Positions 8,419 to 16,137 are shown, counted from the first letter of the stretch. The stretch is 32,719 bases of DNA from Prochlorococcus sp. AG-409-M05 (GCA_003215435.1 QCKJ01000013.1:1-32719); one strand, 5' to 3'. Notes: generated by a model from the sequence alone, not told the origin. Translations and numbers: made by a program.

Positions 8419-8595
8419 ATGGATGTGAAACCTTTGTTGGTTCATGCTTCACCACATGGAGGCACAATCCATAAATACCCAATATCAGGTGGCAAACGTC
8501 TATTTGAGCGATTTTTAGGATGTTATATGGGGTCTTGTAAATTTTGTAATGACCTTGACGAGGCAAGTGATTACCTAAAAAGTGTTGGTGGTTAG
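8419..8595 (+). CDS. hypothetical protein, 58 aa, with CxxC pair
   Basis: ATG 8419 chosen over the in-frame TTG at 8395. A soluble protein with HASPHGG near the start and GSCKFCND near residues 37-44. The CKFC pair could bind metal or be redox active, but with only two cysteines close together plus one at residue 34 this is inference. No family recognised. Confidence 0.45.
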   Translation: MDVKPLLVHASPHGGTIHKYPISGGKRLFERFLGCYMGSCKFCNDLDEASDYLKSVGG

Positions 8596-8642
8596 CTCTT
8601 TGAGTACAACTCCTAATTATAATGCATGTTTGAGGTGCTCAT

Positions 8643-8844
8643 TTAACTTCGTTTAATGGACTCTTTATTACTAAATCTAGATAAATAGCAAGTGATATCT
8701 TCTTTGTTTAGAATTTCTTTGCTTTCACCTCTTACAAAATAGATAACTTGTAACCCTCTAGATCCATCTACACTCCATGTGAAGATACCCTTTTTGATTT
8801 TTCTAAGAATATAGTCGAGAATTTGATCCGAAAAAAATTTTCAT
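8643..8844 (-). pseudogene. 66-aa hypothetical gene with a frameshift in a T7 homopolymer
   Basis: On the minus strand ATG 8844 begins MKIF but runs out of frame at once. The frame shifted by one base is open for 60 codons to the TAA at 8643-8645 and has no start codon of its own. Removing one T from the seven-T run (plus-strand A7 at 8831-8837) joins the two into a 66-aa protein beginning MKIFSDQILDYILRKIKKG, with the middle part reading FTWSVDGSRGLQVIYFVRGE. The shift may be a real mutation, a sequencing or assembly error, or be bridged by slippage. Family unknown. Confidence 0.5.
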
Positions 8845-8939
8845 TTCTTAAAGATCACTTTTCCCTCTTAAGACTCTTTGCTAAAGCTGTTATAGGAAAT
8901 CAGCTTCTATCCAAGACAAATCTTACTGGCCATAATTTC

Positions 8940-9500
8940 ATGACCGAGCAGATCTACGTTTTTCGCTATGGGGCGGTCTATAAGATTGGCAAAACCGAAA
9001 GCATTAAACGATTAATCAGGGATTCAAATCCAGACGAAATAATACAAACCATCGAGACAAAAGAACCAGATCTTATTCTTGCCAGGCTTTATAGGAAATT
9101 TAAACAGTTCAGACTTCCAGAAAGTAATTACTTCTTGCTGAGAAAAGATAAACTTAACTTATGCAAGCAATTATTAAGAGGATCTGGGAATCTTCTTTTA
9201 TCCAATAATCAAGAACTATATATCACACTTGTAGCATCAACTCTCATTACAGTATTTTCCTTTTATGTTTTTCAAATTTTTAACCTTCCAATATTAACTA
9301 GATTTGGCGTCTCCATGGCTTTAGGCTCTTTCCCTTTATGGCTACTTTCTCTCACAGGTAATTTCGGAGGTTATGAAGTCAAGGATCTCCCTCTTTTCTC
9401 TACTTGGGCTAACCGCATTAAAAGCCTTATCTTTGCGAGCTCTATATCTTTAACTGCATATGCATTGATTTCACTTAAGATTTTCTTTGAACATAAATAA
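8940..9500 (+). CDS. GIY-YIG-like (T5orf172/MUG113-type) domain fused to a membrane domain
   Basis: 186 aa from ATG 8940. A TTG at 8823 in frame would overlap the divergent frameshifted gene and add unconserved sequence. Residues 5-75 read like the T5orf172 branch of the GIY-YIG nuclease superfamily: IYVFRYGAVYKIGKT (5-19), a basic helix with Arg24 and Arg27, TIETKEPDLILARLYRKF, and the closing RLPESNYFLL. The rest holds two hydrophobic hairpins (roughly 95-140 and 158-182), predicting 3-4 membrane helices. Known relatives are mostly soluble or phage-borne, so membrane attachment is unusual. Nuclease activity is not shown by the sequence. Fold assignment is fairly confident, function is not. 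Confidence 0.65.
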   Translation: MTEQIYVFRYGAVYKIGKTESIKRLIRDSNPDEIIQTIETKEPDLILARLYRKFKQFRLPESNYFLLRKDKLNLCKQLLRGSGNLLLSNNQELYITLVASTLITVFSFYVFQIFNLPILTRFGVSMALGSFPLWLLSLTGNFGGYEVKDLPLFSTWANRIKSLIFASSISLTAYALISLKIFFEHK

Positions 9501-9565
9501 AGATCATACTTCATTACCGTTCTTGATACTCTTAGCCATGAATTCTTTGACCATCTTCTGATTCT

Positions 9566-10579
9566 ATGATTAGAGATATTTTGTACAGCTTTAGAAGGTG
9601 TCCTTACGCAATGAGGGCGCGTTGGGCGATATTGTCTTCTGGTCTTATTGTAGAACTAAGGGAAGTTGACTTATCAAATAAACCTATAGAACTAATATCA
9701 GTTTCCCAAAAAGGAACAGTACCAGTCTTAATAGACACCAATGGAAGAGTGATCGAAGAGAGTTTAGAGATAATGTTTTGGGCTCTTTCTCATTCTGACC
9801 CTTTCAATGTTATGCATGGCGGCACTACCTCAAGTTTGCAATCAGAGATACGAAAATTTATAGAAATCAATGACTCTGAGTTTAAGTTCCACTTGGATAG
9901 ATATAAATATTCTGGCAGGTTCCCTAAAAATGACAAGAACTTCCATAAACACAAGGCTAGAAAAATTCTAATCAAAATAGAGAAAAGTCTTACCAAGTCT
10001 TCTACAGATCATAAATACTGGCTTATTAATGGCACTCAAAGTATTGCTGATTGGGCTTTGTGGCCTTTTGTTAGGCAATATCGACTTGCTGATGTCAATG
10101 ATTTCGATGATGATAAAGACCTTTTAAAAGTTAGAAGTTGGTTAAATACTTTTTTAGATAGTCCACTATTTCCTAAGTTGATGATTAAATCTGAAGACTG
10201 GAAACTGAGCTCTAAGTTGACAACATTTCCAACAGAATCTAGGAGCTTAAGCTCAACAGAATATATTTACCATTTAGCAACAGTTGAAGACTGGAATTAT
10301 GCTCTATCTCGTGGTAAATATGAAACTTCTACACGTGGACTCGTACTTTCACAGGTAGGATTTATTCATGCATGCTTTAGCTCACAATTGCCAGACATAT
10401 ATAAAAGGTATTTTTCTGACCTAGACAAGGTTATGTGTTTAAAGATTAATTCATCTTCTTTAGCAACCCCTATCCGAGTTGAATCAAATTATCAAGGAGA
10501 ACTTTTCCCACATGTTTATGGATGTATACCAATTAATTCTATTATATCTGCAGAGTTTTATAAAGATGGCTATGAATAA
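9566..10579 (+). CDS. glutathione S-transferase-like protein fused to DUF952
   Basis: 337 aa, ATG 9566. Residues 1-80 form a GST N-terminal thioredoxin-like domain (LYSFRRCPYAMRARWA with Cys12-Pro13, later KGTVPVLI with the cis-Pro and EESLEI, the glutathione-binding Glu-Ser). A helical GST C-terminal region reaches about 210 (IADWALWPFVRQYRLAD). From about 228 the sequence becomes a DUF952 domain: YIYHLATVEDWNYAL, GFIHACFSSQ and GELFPHVYGCI. DUF952 is usually a stand-alone protein of about 110 aa with no settled function. The fusion suggests both act on the same thiol-containing or electrophilic substrate, which is inference. It follows the GIY-YIG gene by 65 nt on the same strand. Confidence 0.8.
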   Translation: MIRDILYSFRRCPYAMRARWAILSSGLIVELREVDLSNKPIELISVSQKGTVPVLIDTNGRVIEESLEIMFWALSHSDPFNVMHGGTTSSLQSEIRKFIEINDSEFKFHLDRYKYSGRFPKNDKNFHKHKARKILIKIEKSLTKSSTDHKYWLINGTQSIADWALWPFVRQYRLADVNDFDDDKDLLKVRSWLNTFLDSPLFPKLMIKSEDWKLSSKLTTFPTESRSLSSTEYIYHLATVEDWNYALSRGKYETSTRGLVLSQVGFIHACFSSQLPDIYKRYFSDLDKVMCLKINSSSLATPIRVESNYQGELFPHVYGCIPINSIISAEFYKDGYE

Positions 10580-10676
10580 TTGCTTAGACAAGTATAATAA
10601 AAAATTGATGAGAGTGACATTTAATATGACAGCTTTGGATATCCTTTTTAAAGTCTCTAACTAATAGAATCTGTTT

Positions 10677-10943
10677 TTAGGATTCATTTGCGCGTTCTCG
10701 CCTGCCATCAATAATTTTAGCTAGTTCTAGGAAATAACCTGCAGTGCAATATTTTCCTAGATTTCTATCTCGATTATCCCTGTCACTCCTTAGTTCTGCT
10801 GTTTCAGCCATAATCAAATCAAGTTCATCACTCGGGATATGGTAAAGCTCTTTCAATTCTATTTCCCTACCCAATAGGTGACTCTTGTACCACTTTTCCC
10901 TTGATTCTTGAAGAGGTACTTCTAACCGTTCTCTCTGGTTCAT
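10677..10943 (-). CDS. conserved-looking hypothetical protein, 88 aa
   Basis: ATG 10943 preferred to the TTG at 10949. A highly charged soluble protein (many Arg/Glu pairs) with sections such as VPLQESREKWYKSHLLGREI and ELRSDRDNRDRNLGKYCTAG that look constrained. No named domain recognised. The stop lies within a weak GAATC/GATTC hairpin (10667-10685). Confidence 0.6.
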   Translation of the reverse strand: MNQRERLEVPLQESREKWYKSHLLGREIELKELYHIPSDELDLIMAETAELRSDRDNRDRNLGKYCTAGYFLELAKIIDGRRERANES

Positions 10944-11058
10944 AATCAAGCATATAACTGTAACTAATTAAAAATATAACATAAGACCAAGAATGGTTAA
11001 AGTATATTTACCCTGGAATTTACTTATTATGCAGGGCTTAACCTTGCCTCTCAATACT

Positions 11059-12432
11059 TTAAAAAGATTTTGTTTCGCCCTTAATAATAAAAGCAAAGAT
11101 CAGTAATAAACCTGTTAAACATGCACATATTTCAGTCCATTCTGTAAGTCCAATGCTATTTACAACTAATGGTGCTATTACTGTTATCACGCCACCAGAT
11201 AAAATTGGCATTATAAGTAATTGTTTTAATGAGAATATTGAAAGTGTTTTGGTTTGATTTAGTGGGTCAGCTAACCTCAATAGCAGAAGACCACTTGCAG
11301 CGACACCAGTAGCATTTCCAAACTCAGCTATGGATCTTTCGAACCATTCTTGCTTGAAGATAAACCTTGCAATTAACAGAGTAACAATTAAGTTCCAAGC
11401 TAAACCTGTAAAGGATAATACGGTTATTGGATACCAGCCTTTTAGTAACAAAGGAATATTTAGACTTGCAATTGCAGTTGTTATTAGAAGATCAGTTGCT
11501 AGAACTCCCATCTCTCTTTGCAGAATTTCAGATGCCATTTCTTCTTTCCCAATCCTTTCAAGACAAAAGCGAATTAGTAATGAACCACCTAGTGCCAGCG
11601 GAAATACTGGAAAAATATTCATTACTTGACCAACGATTTCTCCCGTAAAAGGAGAAATTGATTGTAGAAGCTTTTGAATTAAGAACCCAATGCCAACAGC
11701 CCCACCTGCTAGACCCAGGTTTATTGCTAATACCTTAATCTTCTCGACTAGATTTATTGATGACTTTTTCTCTATCTCTGGACTTTTCGTTGAGAGATTG
11801 GAGTGTGATTTTAGCCACCCTAGTGTTCTTCCAATTACTATTAGTCCACTGCCCAATAACGTAGAAGAAAGTAATCCTACAGTTGCCATTGCAAGTCCCA
11901 AGTCTTGTCCACCACTAAATCCAAATTGCCTAAAACTTTCTCCCATAATTGCTGCGGCTCCGTGTCCTCCCTCAAACCCAACTTCTATAAGGCACCCCAT
12001 CAGAGGATCGATTCCTACATAACCAGACAATAAAAAAATCACTGCAATTCCTCCAACAAAATATTGTCCAAACCCAAGTAATAGGCCTAGGAGCGCTTGA
12101 GAAGCTACTGGTTTGATCAAACCTTGTGTGTTAGGTATCGGGGTGCCGAGCATCAATGTCGCAAAAATAAGAGTTAGAAGAGGAGTTGGTAGTTGCGCCC
12201 AGATTTCTTCAACGCTCTGAGGGAGTAGAGGAAGTGGCCCATATGGTCCAATTAATAAACCTATTAACCCTGCAACAAGTGCGATTGGTACTCCTAGTTG
12301 CTCTAGCTTTAAGGCAGGTTGAAGTTTCCGTCCTATACCTAGAAGAATTGATATTGGCCCCAACAAAAAAAGAGCCAGCCAAACCCCATTCATTGGGAGT
12401 AGGTGATAGTTCCCTAGCAAGCCGTCAAACAC
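11059..12432 (-). CDS. gltS: sodium/glutamate symporter-like protein (GltS, ESS family)
   Basis: A 457-aa inner-membrane protein with about 11 hydrophobic segments in two inverted halves. The ESS-family hallmark GFEGGHGAAAIM, followed by GLAMATVGLLSS, matches the conserved Gly-rich re-entrant loop of GltS, and the second half carries the matching AEFGNATGVAASG loop. GltS imports glutamate with sodium, but cyanobacterial members are uncharacterised to my knowledge and the substrate may differ. GTG 12432 is used as the start. ATG at codon 14 is the alternative. No operon partner: the neighbours are small hypothetical genes on both sides. The family call is good, the exact substrate is inferred. 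Confidence 0.82.
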   Translation of the reverse strand: MFDGLLGNYHLLPMNGVWLALFLLGPISILLGIGRKLQPALKLEQLGVPIALVAGLIGLLIGPYGPLPLLPQSVEEIWAQLPTPLLTLIFATLMLGTPIPNTQGLIKPVASQALLGLLLGFGQYFVGGIAVIFLLSGYVGIDPLMGCLIEVGFEGGHGAAAIMGESFRQFGFSGGQDLGLAMATVGLLSSTLLGSGLIVIGRTLGWLKSHSNLSTKSPEIEKKSSINLVEKIKVLAINLGLAGGAVGIGFLIQKLLQSISPFTGEIVGQVMNIFPVFPLALGGSLLIRFCLERIGKEEMASEILQREMGVLATDLLITTAIASLNIPLLLKGWYPITVLSFTGLAWNLIVTLLIARFIFKQEWFERSIAEFGNATGVAASGLLLLRLADPLNQTKTLSIFSLKQLLIMPILSGGVITVIAPLVVNSIGLTEWTEICACLTGLLLIFAFIIKGETKSF

Positions 12433-12746
12433 CAGACTTTTCTCTGGAGCCTACACAGAAGAGTTTATTTGTTTCCGACATTGATTTTTTGGCAATTCAA
12501 ATGAAAGGTAAAGGTGAAGAGAATAAGGTCTTTATCTAATAGGCTTAATAGTCAATTTTGGACTTCGCGAGATAAAGGATAGCTTCTTTATTCATATCCT
12601 TAACAAATCAATATTTATTTAGATCTTAAGTAAAGAGAGAATTGCTTTTAAATATTTTCCCTTTAAGATAAGAACAATGCACTTCAACGCATGAATGCCT
12701 TCCTTGAGAACCTTCCGTTTATTTTTTGTTAATACAGCTTTTTAGA
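12433..12746. other. intergenic region, no feature supported
   Basis: A 314-nt gap between the divergent gltS-like gene and the exported-protein gene. Short ATG frames of up to 13 codons occur on the plus strand but none has a ribosome site. It must hold both promoters, but I cannot place them with confidence. Confidence 0.5.
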
Positions 12747-13013
12747 ATGAAATTACTTTTTCTGATTATGCTCGGAGCATTCATTTTTAATCCTCGCTTG
12801 GCTTTTCAGGATGAGAAGCCAAGTCACCTTATTTCTTGTTCCACCGGATGGTCTTTACACTGGAAAGGTATAACTTCTGGGTCTGGGTTGCTAGGTCTTT
12901 ACTCTCCTGAGAATGCTGCCTGGTCAGAGATTTCAGTAAGGAGAACTTCTAGAGCTAAAGTTAGTGATGAAATCAAAAGAGCCAGAATTTTATTGATGCA
13001 AACATGTGGTTAG
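12747..13013 (+). CDS. small exported hypothetical protein, 88 aa
   Basis: ATG 12747 is chosen because it begins a clear Sec-type signal peptide (MKLLFLIMLGAFIFNPRLAF). A TTG at 12726 would only add residues before it. The mature part of about 67 residues has two cysteines (SCSTGW and the C-terminal MQTCG) that could form a disulfide in the periplasm. No family recognised. Confidence 0.6.
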   Translation: MKLLFLIMLGAFIFNPRLAFQDEKPSHLISCSTGWSLHWKGITSGSGLLGLYSPENAAWSEISVRRTSRAKVSDEIKRARILLMQTCG

Positions 13014-13030
13014 AGCTCTAAAGAATCAAA

Positions 13031-13168
13031 TCAAAGAAGAAGAAACAGGACTATCGCATGAATCGAGAATTCAATAAGACCTAGTTTTGTTTTGATATCT
13101 TCAGCAGAATCCTCCTCGAGCTCAAGTGGAGGGATAAAAACAGGATTGGAGTCTTCCTTGTATTCCAA
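13031..13168 (-). CDS. small acidic protein with C-terminal membrane helix, 45 aa
   Basis: Only a TTG (13168) is available as start, and no clear ribosome site precedes it. The frame reads EYKEDSNPVFIPPLELEEDS and then KLGLIEFSIHAIVLFLLL to a TGA at 13031, giving an acidic, Pro-containing head and a short hydrophobic tail. The pattern looks protein-like rather than random. Upstream on this strand (13231-13263) lies an 8-bp inverted repeat, CTATAGTG/CACTATAG. Confidence 0.42.
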   Translation of the reverse strand: MEYKEDSNPVFIPPLELEEDSAEDIKTKLGLIEFSIHAIVLFLLL

Positions 13169-13288
13169 AGCTAACGTTCAAAGGAATTTCTTATATAAAA
13201 ACAAACAAGAAACGATCTTTCAACTACTACCTATAGTGGTTAATTTCAGGAGAGGCACTATAGCTAAATAGAATCTTGTCTCGATTCC

Positions 13289-13453
13289 TTATTCGTATTG
13301 ATGAGCTCTGCTCCAAAGATAAAGTTCAGAGCTAGAAGGCTGTGGAGGTTGATTAGGAGCCTCCTCCTCTTGGAATTCTTCTAAAATTGAGAAAACGAAC
13401 CTTAGAAGCCTTCTATAGCCATAGGGTTTTTTTCTGATTAGTACAGTTGACAT
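13289..13453 (-). CDS. small basic/acidic protein, 54 aa
   Basis: ATG 13453 with a Shine-Dalgarno GGGAGA about 7 nt upstream. The N-terminus is strongly basic (MSTVLIRKKPYGYRRLLRFV), followed by an acidic and Pro/Gln/Ser-rich half (EEFQEEEAPNQPPQP) and an aromatic end (SELYLWSRAHQYE). The charge segregation and good ribosome site argue that it is real. Family unknown. It is co-directional with the 13031-13168 frame. Confidence 0.6.
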   Translation of the reverse strand: MSTVLIRKKPYGYRRLLRFVFSILEEFQEEEAPNQPPQPSSSELYLWSRAHQYE

Positions 13454-13496
13454 AATCTTTCTCCCTTAGGCCCTAATTATCCATACTTGTCAAGGG

Positions 13497-13706
13497 GTGA
13501 TAGAAGTAAGTGGTTTTTGTATATGTTCAAAAGCCTCTGTTTTGGCTAGTAATTTGAGTTTGTTTGATGACGTTAGTGTTTTTCTGGTTATAAACAATTC
13601 CCTTTTCGCTGTGATTCACGAAATTACCGGGGGATTAGATCTTTTTGGGGTAGGCGTTCCTGCTTGGATTGGACATAGGCAATTAGCCTTCAGATGGTTT
13701 TTCTAG
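13497..13706 (+). CDS. doubtful hypothetical protein, 69 aa
   Basis: GTG 13497 overlaps the end of an AAGGGG run, so no proper ribosome site spacing exists. The C-terminal part (HEITGGLDLFGVGVPAWIGH) looks protein-like, the N-terminal half less so. It may be the tail of a degraded gene. No competing frame is convincing on the other strand. Confidence 0.3.
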   Translation: MIEVSGFCICSKASVLASNLSLFDDVSVFLVINNSLFAVIHEITGGLDLFGVGVPAWIGHRQLAFRWFF

Positions 13707-13862
13707 CGACTGACCTTATTTTGGGGAAACCTAATCATCTAAGAAGATGAGCTGCTTCTGTCCATCTTTTGCTACCTCACTGACTAAAAAATAAATAAGC
13801 AGAAATCTCGATGGCAACCCTTCAATAGTTTGTCTAGAAAGAAGAAAGTTCATAGGAGAGAT

Positions 13863-13979
13863 ATGGAATCCATTCTTCCTCTTGCTACCGGTACTATTTT
13901 TAGTCTTTTAGCTCTTTTTGGGATCCGTGAGCTTCTTAAGGAAGTTGCTGCGGCCACAACAAAAACTAAAAAGGCATAG
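13863..13979 (+). CDS. tiny single-pass membrane protein, 38 aa
   Basis: ATG 13863 is preceded by a textbook AGGAG (13854-13858) at 4-nt spacing. The protein is a short hydrophobic helix (ILPLATGTIFSLLALFGI) followed by a helical, Lys-rich tail (RELLKEVAAATTKTKKA). The size and layout resemble small photosynthetic-membrane subunits, but no known subunit is recognised. Confidence 0.65.
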   Translation: MESILPLATGTIFSLLALFGIRELLKEVAAATTKTKKA

Positions 13980-14121
13980 ATGCTCTAGCTAATCCATCGA
14001 GGCCTTATATAGCTTTTTAAATAAGTAAGGTGGATCGATGAAAGGCTCCCAAACTTGCTAGAGATATAAGGAAGGATCCTGTCCAGGGATAGGGATGAAT
14101 CCTTACAAAAGAAGCATTTGA

Positions 14122-14304
14122 TTATTTTTTTTCTTCTCGGTCACAAGTTAGGTCACATTCAGTTAATTCAGAGTTTGTTAGCTGATTTAGGATTCTTGTC
14201 ATATCAACTGCAGTTAGTTCCCCATTCGTAGTCCATTTCAGAGTGGTTTTACGCTGAGGGGGAATCTCTTTAGCTTTTTTAGGTTCTGGTGCATTTGAAT
14301 TCAC
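14122..14304 (-). CDS. small hydrophilic protein, 60 aa
   Basis: GTG 14304 with an AGGGG ribosome site about 4 nt upstream. Lys/Pro-rich N-terminus (PEPKKAKEIPPQRK), then a more ordered segment (TTLKWTTNGELTAVDMTRIL) and two cysteines near the end (ECDLTCDREEKK). The CDLTC pair might bind metal. No family recognised. Confidence 0.55.
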   Translation of the reverse strand: MNSNAPEPKKAKEIPPQRKTTLKWTTNGELTAVDMTRILNQLTNSELTECDLTCDREEKK

Positions 14305-14442
14305 TTAACCCCTCCCCTTATAAAACGGTTTGGTTATTCAAACCTGAAAAGCTCTTTGAAAGAGCAAGTCTTAGGCAAACTTCATCAAGGATTAGGTTCT
14401 GCTGGGGTTAATTGAGTAAAAGTAACGCTGTCGCTGAGGAGC

Positions 14443-14463
14443 CTTGTTATAACAAGCTTTTTT
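14443..14463 (+). terminator. likely rho-independent terminator
   Basis: The palindrome CTTGTTATAACAAG (14443-14456) is followed by CTTTTTT (to 14463). The stem is 5-7 bp and A+T-rich, so termination would be weak. Which plus-strand transcript it ends is unclear, because the nearest plus-strand gene ends at 13979. Confidence 0.35.
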
Positions 14464-14555
14464 AATTCATTCAGCAGGTTCTAAGTCACTTTCGTTGGGT
14501 TTTTTCTTGTATTCATTTTTCAAGGTGCTACAGGTTTGTTCAGTAGGAGGGCCTA

Positions 14556-14600
14556 ATGGGTTATAAATACCAGGCTTTTTTATTTGTTGTTGATGATTGA
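14556..14600 (+). CDS. possible 14-aa leader peptide overlapping the next gene
   Basis: ATG 14556 lies 5 nt after a perfect AGGAGG (14545-14550) and encodes MGYKYQAFLFVVDD before a TGA at 14598-14600. It overlaps the ATG of the next gene (14593) by 8 nt. The downstream gene has no ribosome site of its own, so the leader would deliver ribosomes to it by termination-reinitiation. Alternatively, the T6 run at 14575-14580 carries an extra base and the two frames are really one 78-aa protein. Confidence 0.45.
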   Translation: MGYKYQAFLFVVDD

Positions 14601-14784
14601 CTTAACTCCAATCCTTGACTTCGCCACGCAACTACCTCATCCATCTGACCTTGGCTTGGTCAAGCCCAGTGGCGGTCTTCAGCTTCTTCCAGCTATCTTT
14701 GGCATAATTGCCATTGTGCAGGTCTCCCAATTCCATTGGTATGCTCGTGATAAGAACGATCCAAGCAAGCGTTTCCAGCGCTAA
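14593..14784 (+). CDS. small membrane protein, 63 aa
   Basis: ATG 14593; TTGs at 14584, 14587 and 14590 are in the same frame. A polar N-terminal half is followed by one membrane helix (LQLLPAIFGIIAIVQVSQF) and a charged, Arg/Lys-rich C-terminus (YARDKNDPSKRFQR). A strong terminator follows 43 nt downstream, so it is a discrete transcription unit. Composition is less A+T-rich and codons look well used, suggesting good expression. Function unknown. Confidence 0.7.
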   Translation: MIDLTPILDFATQLPHPSDLGLVKPSGGLQLLPAIFGIIAIVQVSQFHWYARDKNDPSKRFQR

Positions 14785-14826
14785 ATTCGTTCTTAGTTCA
14801 GAACCATCCTGAAAATGGATAACATG

Positions 14827-14860
14827 AAAGCAGTGCGTAAAAGCACTGCTTTTTTGTTTT
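14827..14860 (+). terminator. strong rho-independent terminator
   Basis: A perfect 10-bp stem, AAAGCAGTGC (14827-14836) and GCACTGCTTT (14843-14852), with a 6-nt loop and a T-rich tail TTTTTTTGTTTT. It ends the 14593 gene's transcript and is the clearest terminator in the window. Confidence 0.9.
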
Positions 14861-15227
14861 GCACCTGTTCAGGGTCCTGCTAGGGCTCTTTTAGCTCGTA
14901 GTGCGTTCGCTTCTGAATGGATGAACTAGTAGATTTCGGGCAAATCAGCACTTAGACAAAGCCAAACATTGGTAGCTGATCATTCCCGGTAATGATCTTT
15001 TGTTCAAGTTAAGGGCAATAGGAAAACAAGAAAAAGTTTTGAATCTCATAGCTAGGCTTCTGCACTTAAGTCTAAATCTCTAATAAATATGTGTTTTTAC
15101 AGATGCCTGTATCAGGCGATTTCATGGCTATGAATATAAATTATTGGATTTCCCGAAAAAATTATAATGATTTTTTGAACTTTGCTAAATAATTTGCTAC
15201 CAAGGAGTCAAGCTCTGAGAGTTTCTT
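14861..15227. other. gap, only a doubtful 29-aa frame
   Basis: No convincing gene. An ATG at 15103 opens a 29-codon frame to a TAA at 15190-15192 (FMAMNINYWISRKNYNDFL), A+T-rich and without a ribosome site. It might be a small protein but is not supported further. Confidence 0.3.
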
Positions 15228-15410
15228 ATGGCCTATTTTCATTGGCCTAGTACAAAGTCATTTTTTAAATTGCTTTTGCCATTAATGAGTGATTCTCTTT
15301 TTAAGCAGAAAATAGATTTGGGAAAATACCAAACTTTTAAATCTGAAAGCATGAGATCAAATGAGAAATATTTTTCGACTTTGAGCAAAGGTGGTTTTTG
15401 GCTTTCTTAG
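15228..15410 (+). CDS. small basic hypothetical protein, 60 aa
   Basis: ATG 15228 with no clear ribosome site. Basic, aromatic-rich sequence with a hydrophobic patch (SFFKLLLPLMSDSLF) too short to be a sure membrane helix, then polar residues ending in KGGFWLS. No family recognised. Length and composition are compatible with a real gene but also with chance. Confidence 0.4.
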   Translation: MAYFHWPSTKSFFKLLLPLMSDSLFKQKIDLGKYQTFKSESMRSNEKYFSTLSKGGFWLS

Positions 15411-15535
15411 GAGCTACAACCTTTTTAGCTCAGGGTAAGGGAGAGGGGTGATGGGACATAAGTTAATCAAATGGCTTATATCAGCATGAAGCATGCCTCT
15501 TGCGAGGTGTGGGTATAAACCCCTATGATAGTTAC

Positions 15536-15649
15536 ATGCAAAATCAAAAAATTATTCACCCTTCAGAAAAGTACAAAGCTGTTGTGCAAGCTGAAAATGC
15601 AAGGCAACTGTGGGGCTTAGAACGCTCTAAAAAATCCAAAAGCAATTGA
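15536..15649 (+). CDS. tiny hydrophilic protein, 37 aa
   Basis: ATG 15536 to TGA 15649. Sequence such as IIHPSEKYKAVVQAENARQL reads as a helical soluble peptide with a basic tail (ERSKKSKSN). No ribosome site of note. The codon pattern is protein-like. Function unknown. Confidence 0.4.
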   Translation: MQNQKIIHPSEKYKAVVQAENARQLWGLERSKKSKSN

Positions 15650-15966
15650 CTCTCTAAATAATGTTTTTTAAGGATTTGATGCAAGTGAATTCAATCTAAA
15701 CAAGTCTTTTTACCAGTTATTGAAAACCAGGATCCCCCTCGAACTTTTCCTATGCTTGCCAATTCAAAGAATAATCATTGGGTGTTTTTAAGGTTTACAT
15801 AATTTGTGAATGGCTAAGAACATATCTATCGCTTCACCTAATTGATTTATAGGCAAAAAAGACTATTTGCTGTTTGCTCTCTTTAAGCATTAGCTTTTAA
15901 TCTGAAGCAGTTTATCTCGTTTCAATAACCTTTAGGTTTATATTAGATGAACTCTGAGTTCTATCA
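15650..15966. other. gap with a start-less open frame, possible gene remnant
   Basis: A plus frame between a TGA at about 15691 and a TAA at about 15800 reads FLPVIENQDPPRTFP and then NNHWVFLRFT. It looks coding but has no upstream start. A short ATG frame at about 15661 (MFFKDLMQVNSI) ends just before it. It could be a frameshifted remnant of a gene of about 46 codons. Nothing else is visible in this stretch. Confidence 0.25.
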
Positions 15967-16137
15967 ATGTCATTGCCATCACTTCCTACACCAACCTCTG
16001 ATCAATTAATCGTTGTGAACCTATCAGCGATTCTGGTAGGAACCACTTTCAATGCAAATCAGAAGGTAATCAAGTGGGGAGGGGTAGTTATTGCTGTCAT
16101 CACCACAACTTGTGCTTTGTGGTGCTCTCATCACTGA
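15967..16137 (+). CDS. small membrane protein, 56 aa
   Basis: ATG 15967. A polar Pro/Thr-rich start (SLPSLPTPTSDQ) is followed by two hydrophobic stretches separated by NANQKVIKW: LIVVNLSAILVGTTF and GGVVIAVITTTCALW, ending CSHH. This looks like a membrane hairpin. No family recognised. Confidence 0.55.
   Translation: MSLPSLPTPTSDQLIVVNLSAILVGTTFNANQKVIKWGGVVIAVITTTCALWCSHH

Noticed and set aside
10479-10664. 61-codon plus frame at the end of the GST-DUF952 gene
   Set aside because: Overlaps the DUF952 end in another phase and lacks protein-like character.
11330-12539. Several plus-strand frames across the gltS-like gene
   Set aside because: Antisense to a clear transporter. Their hydrophobic or Pro-rich look is a by-product of the opposite strand.
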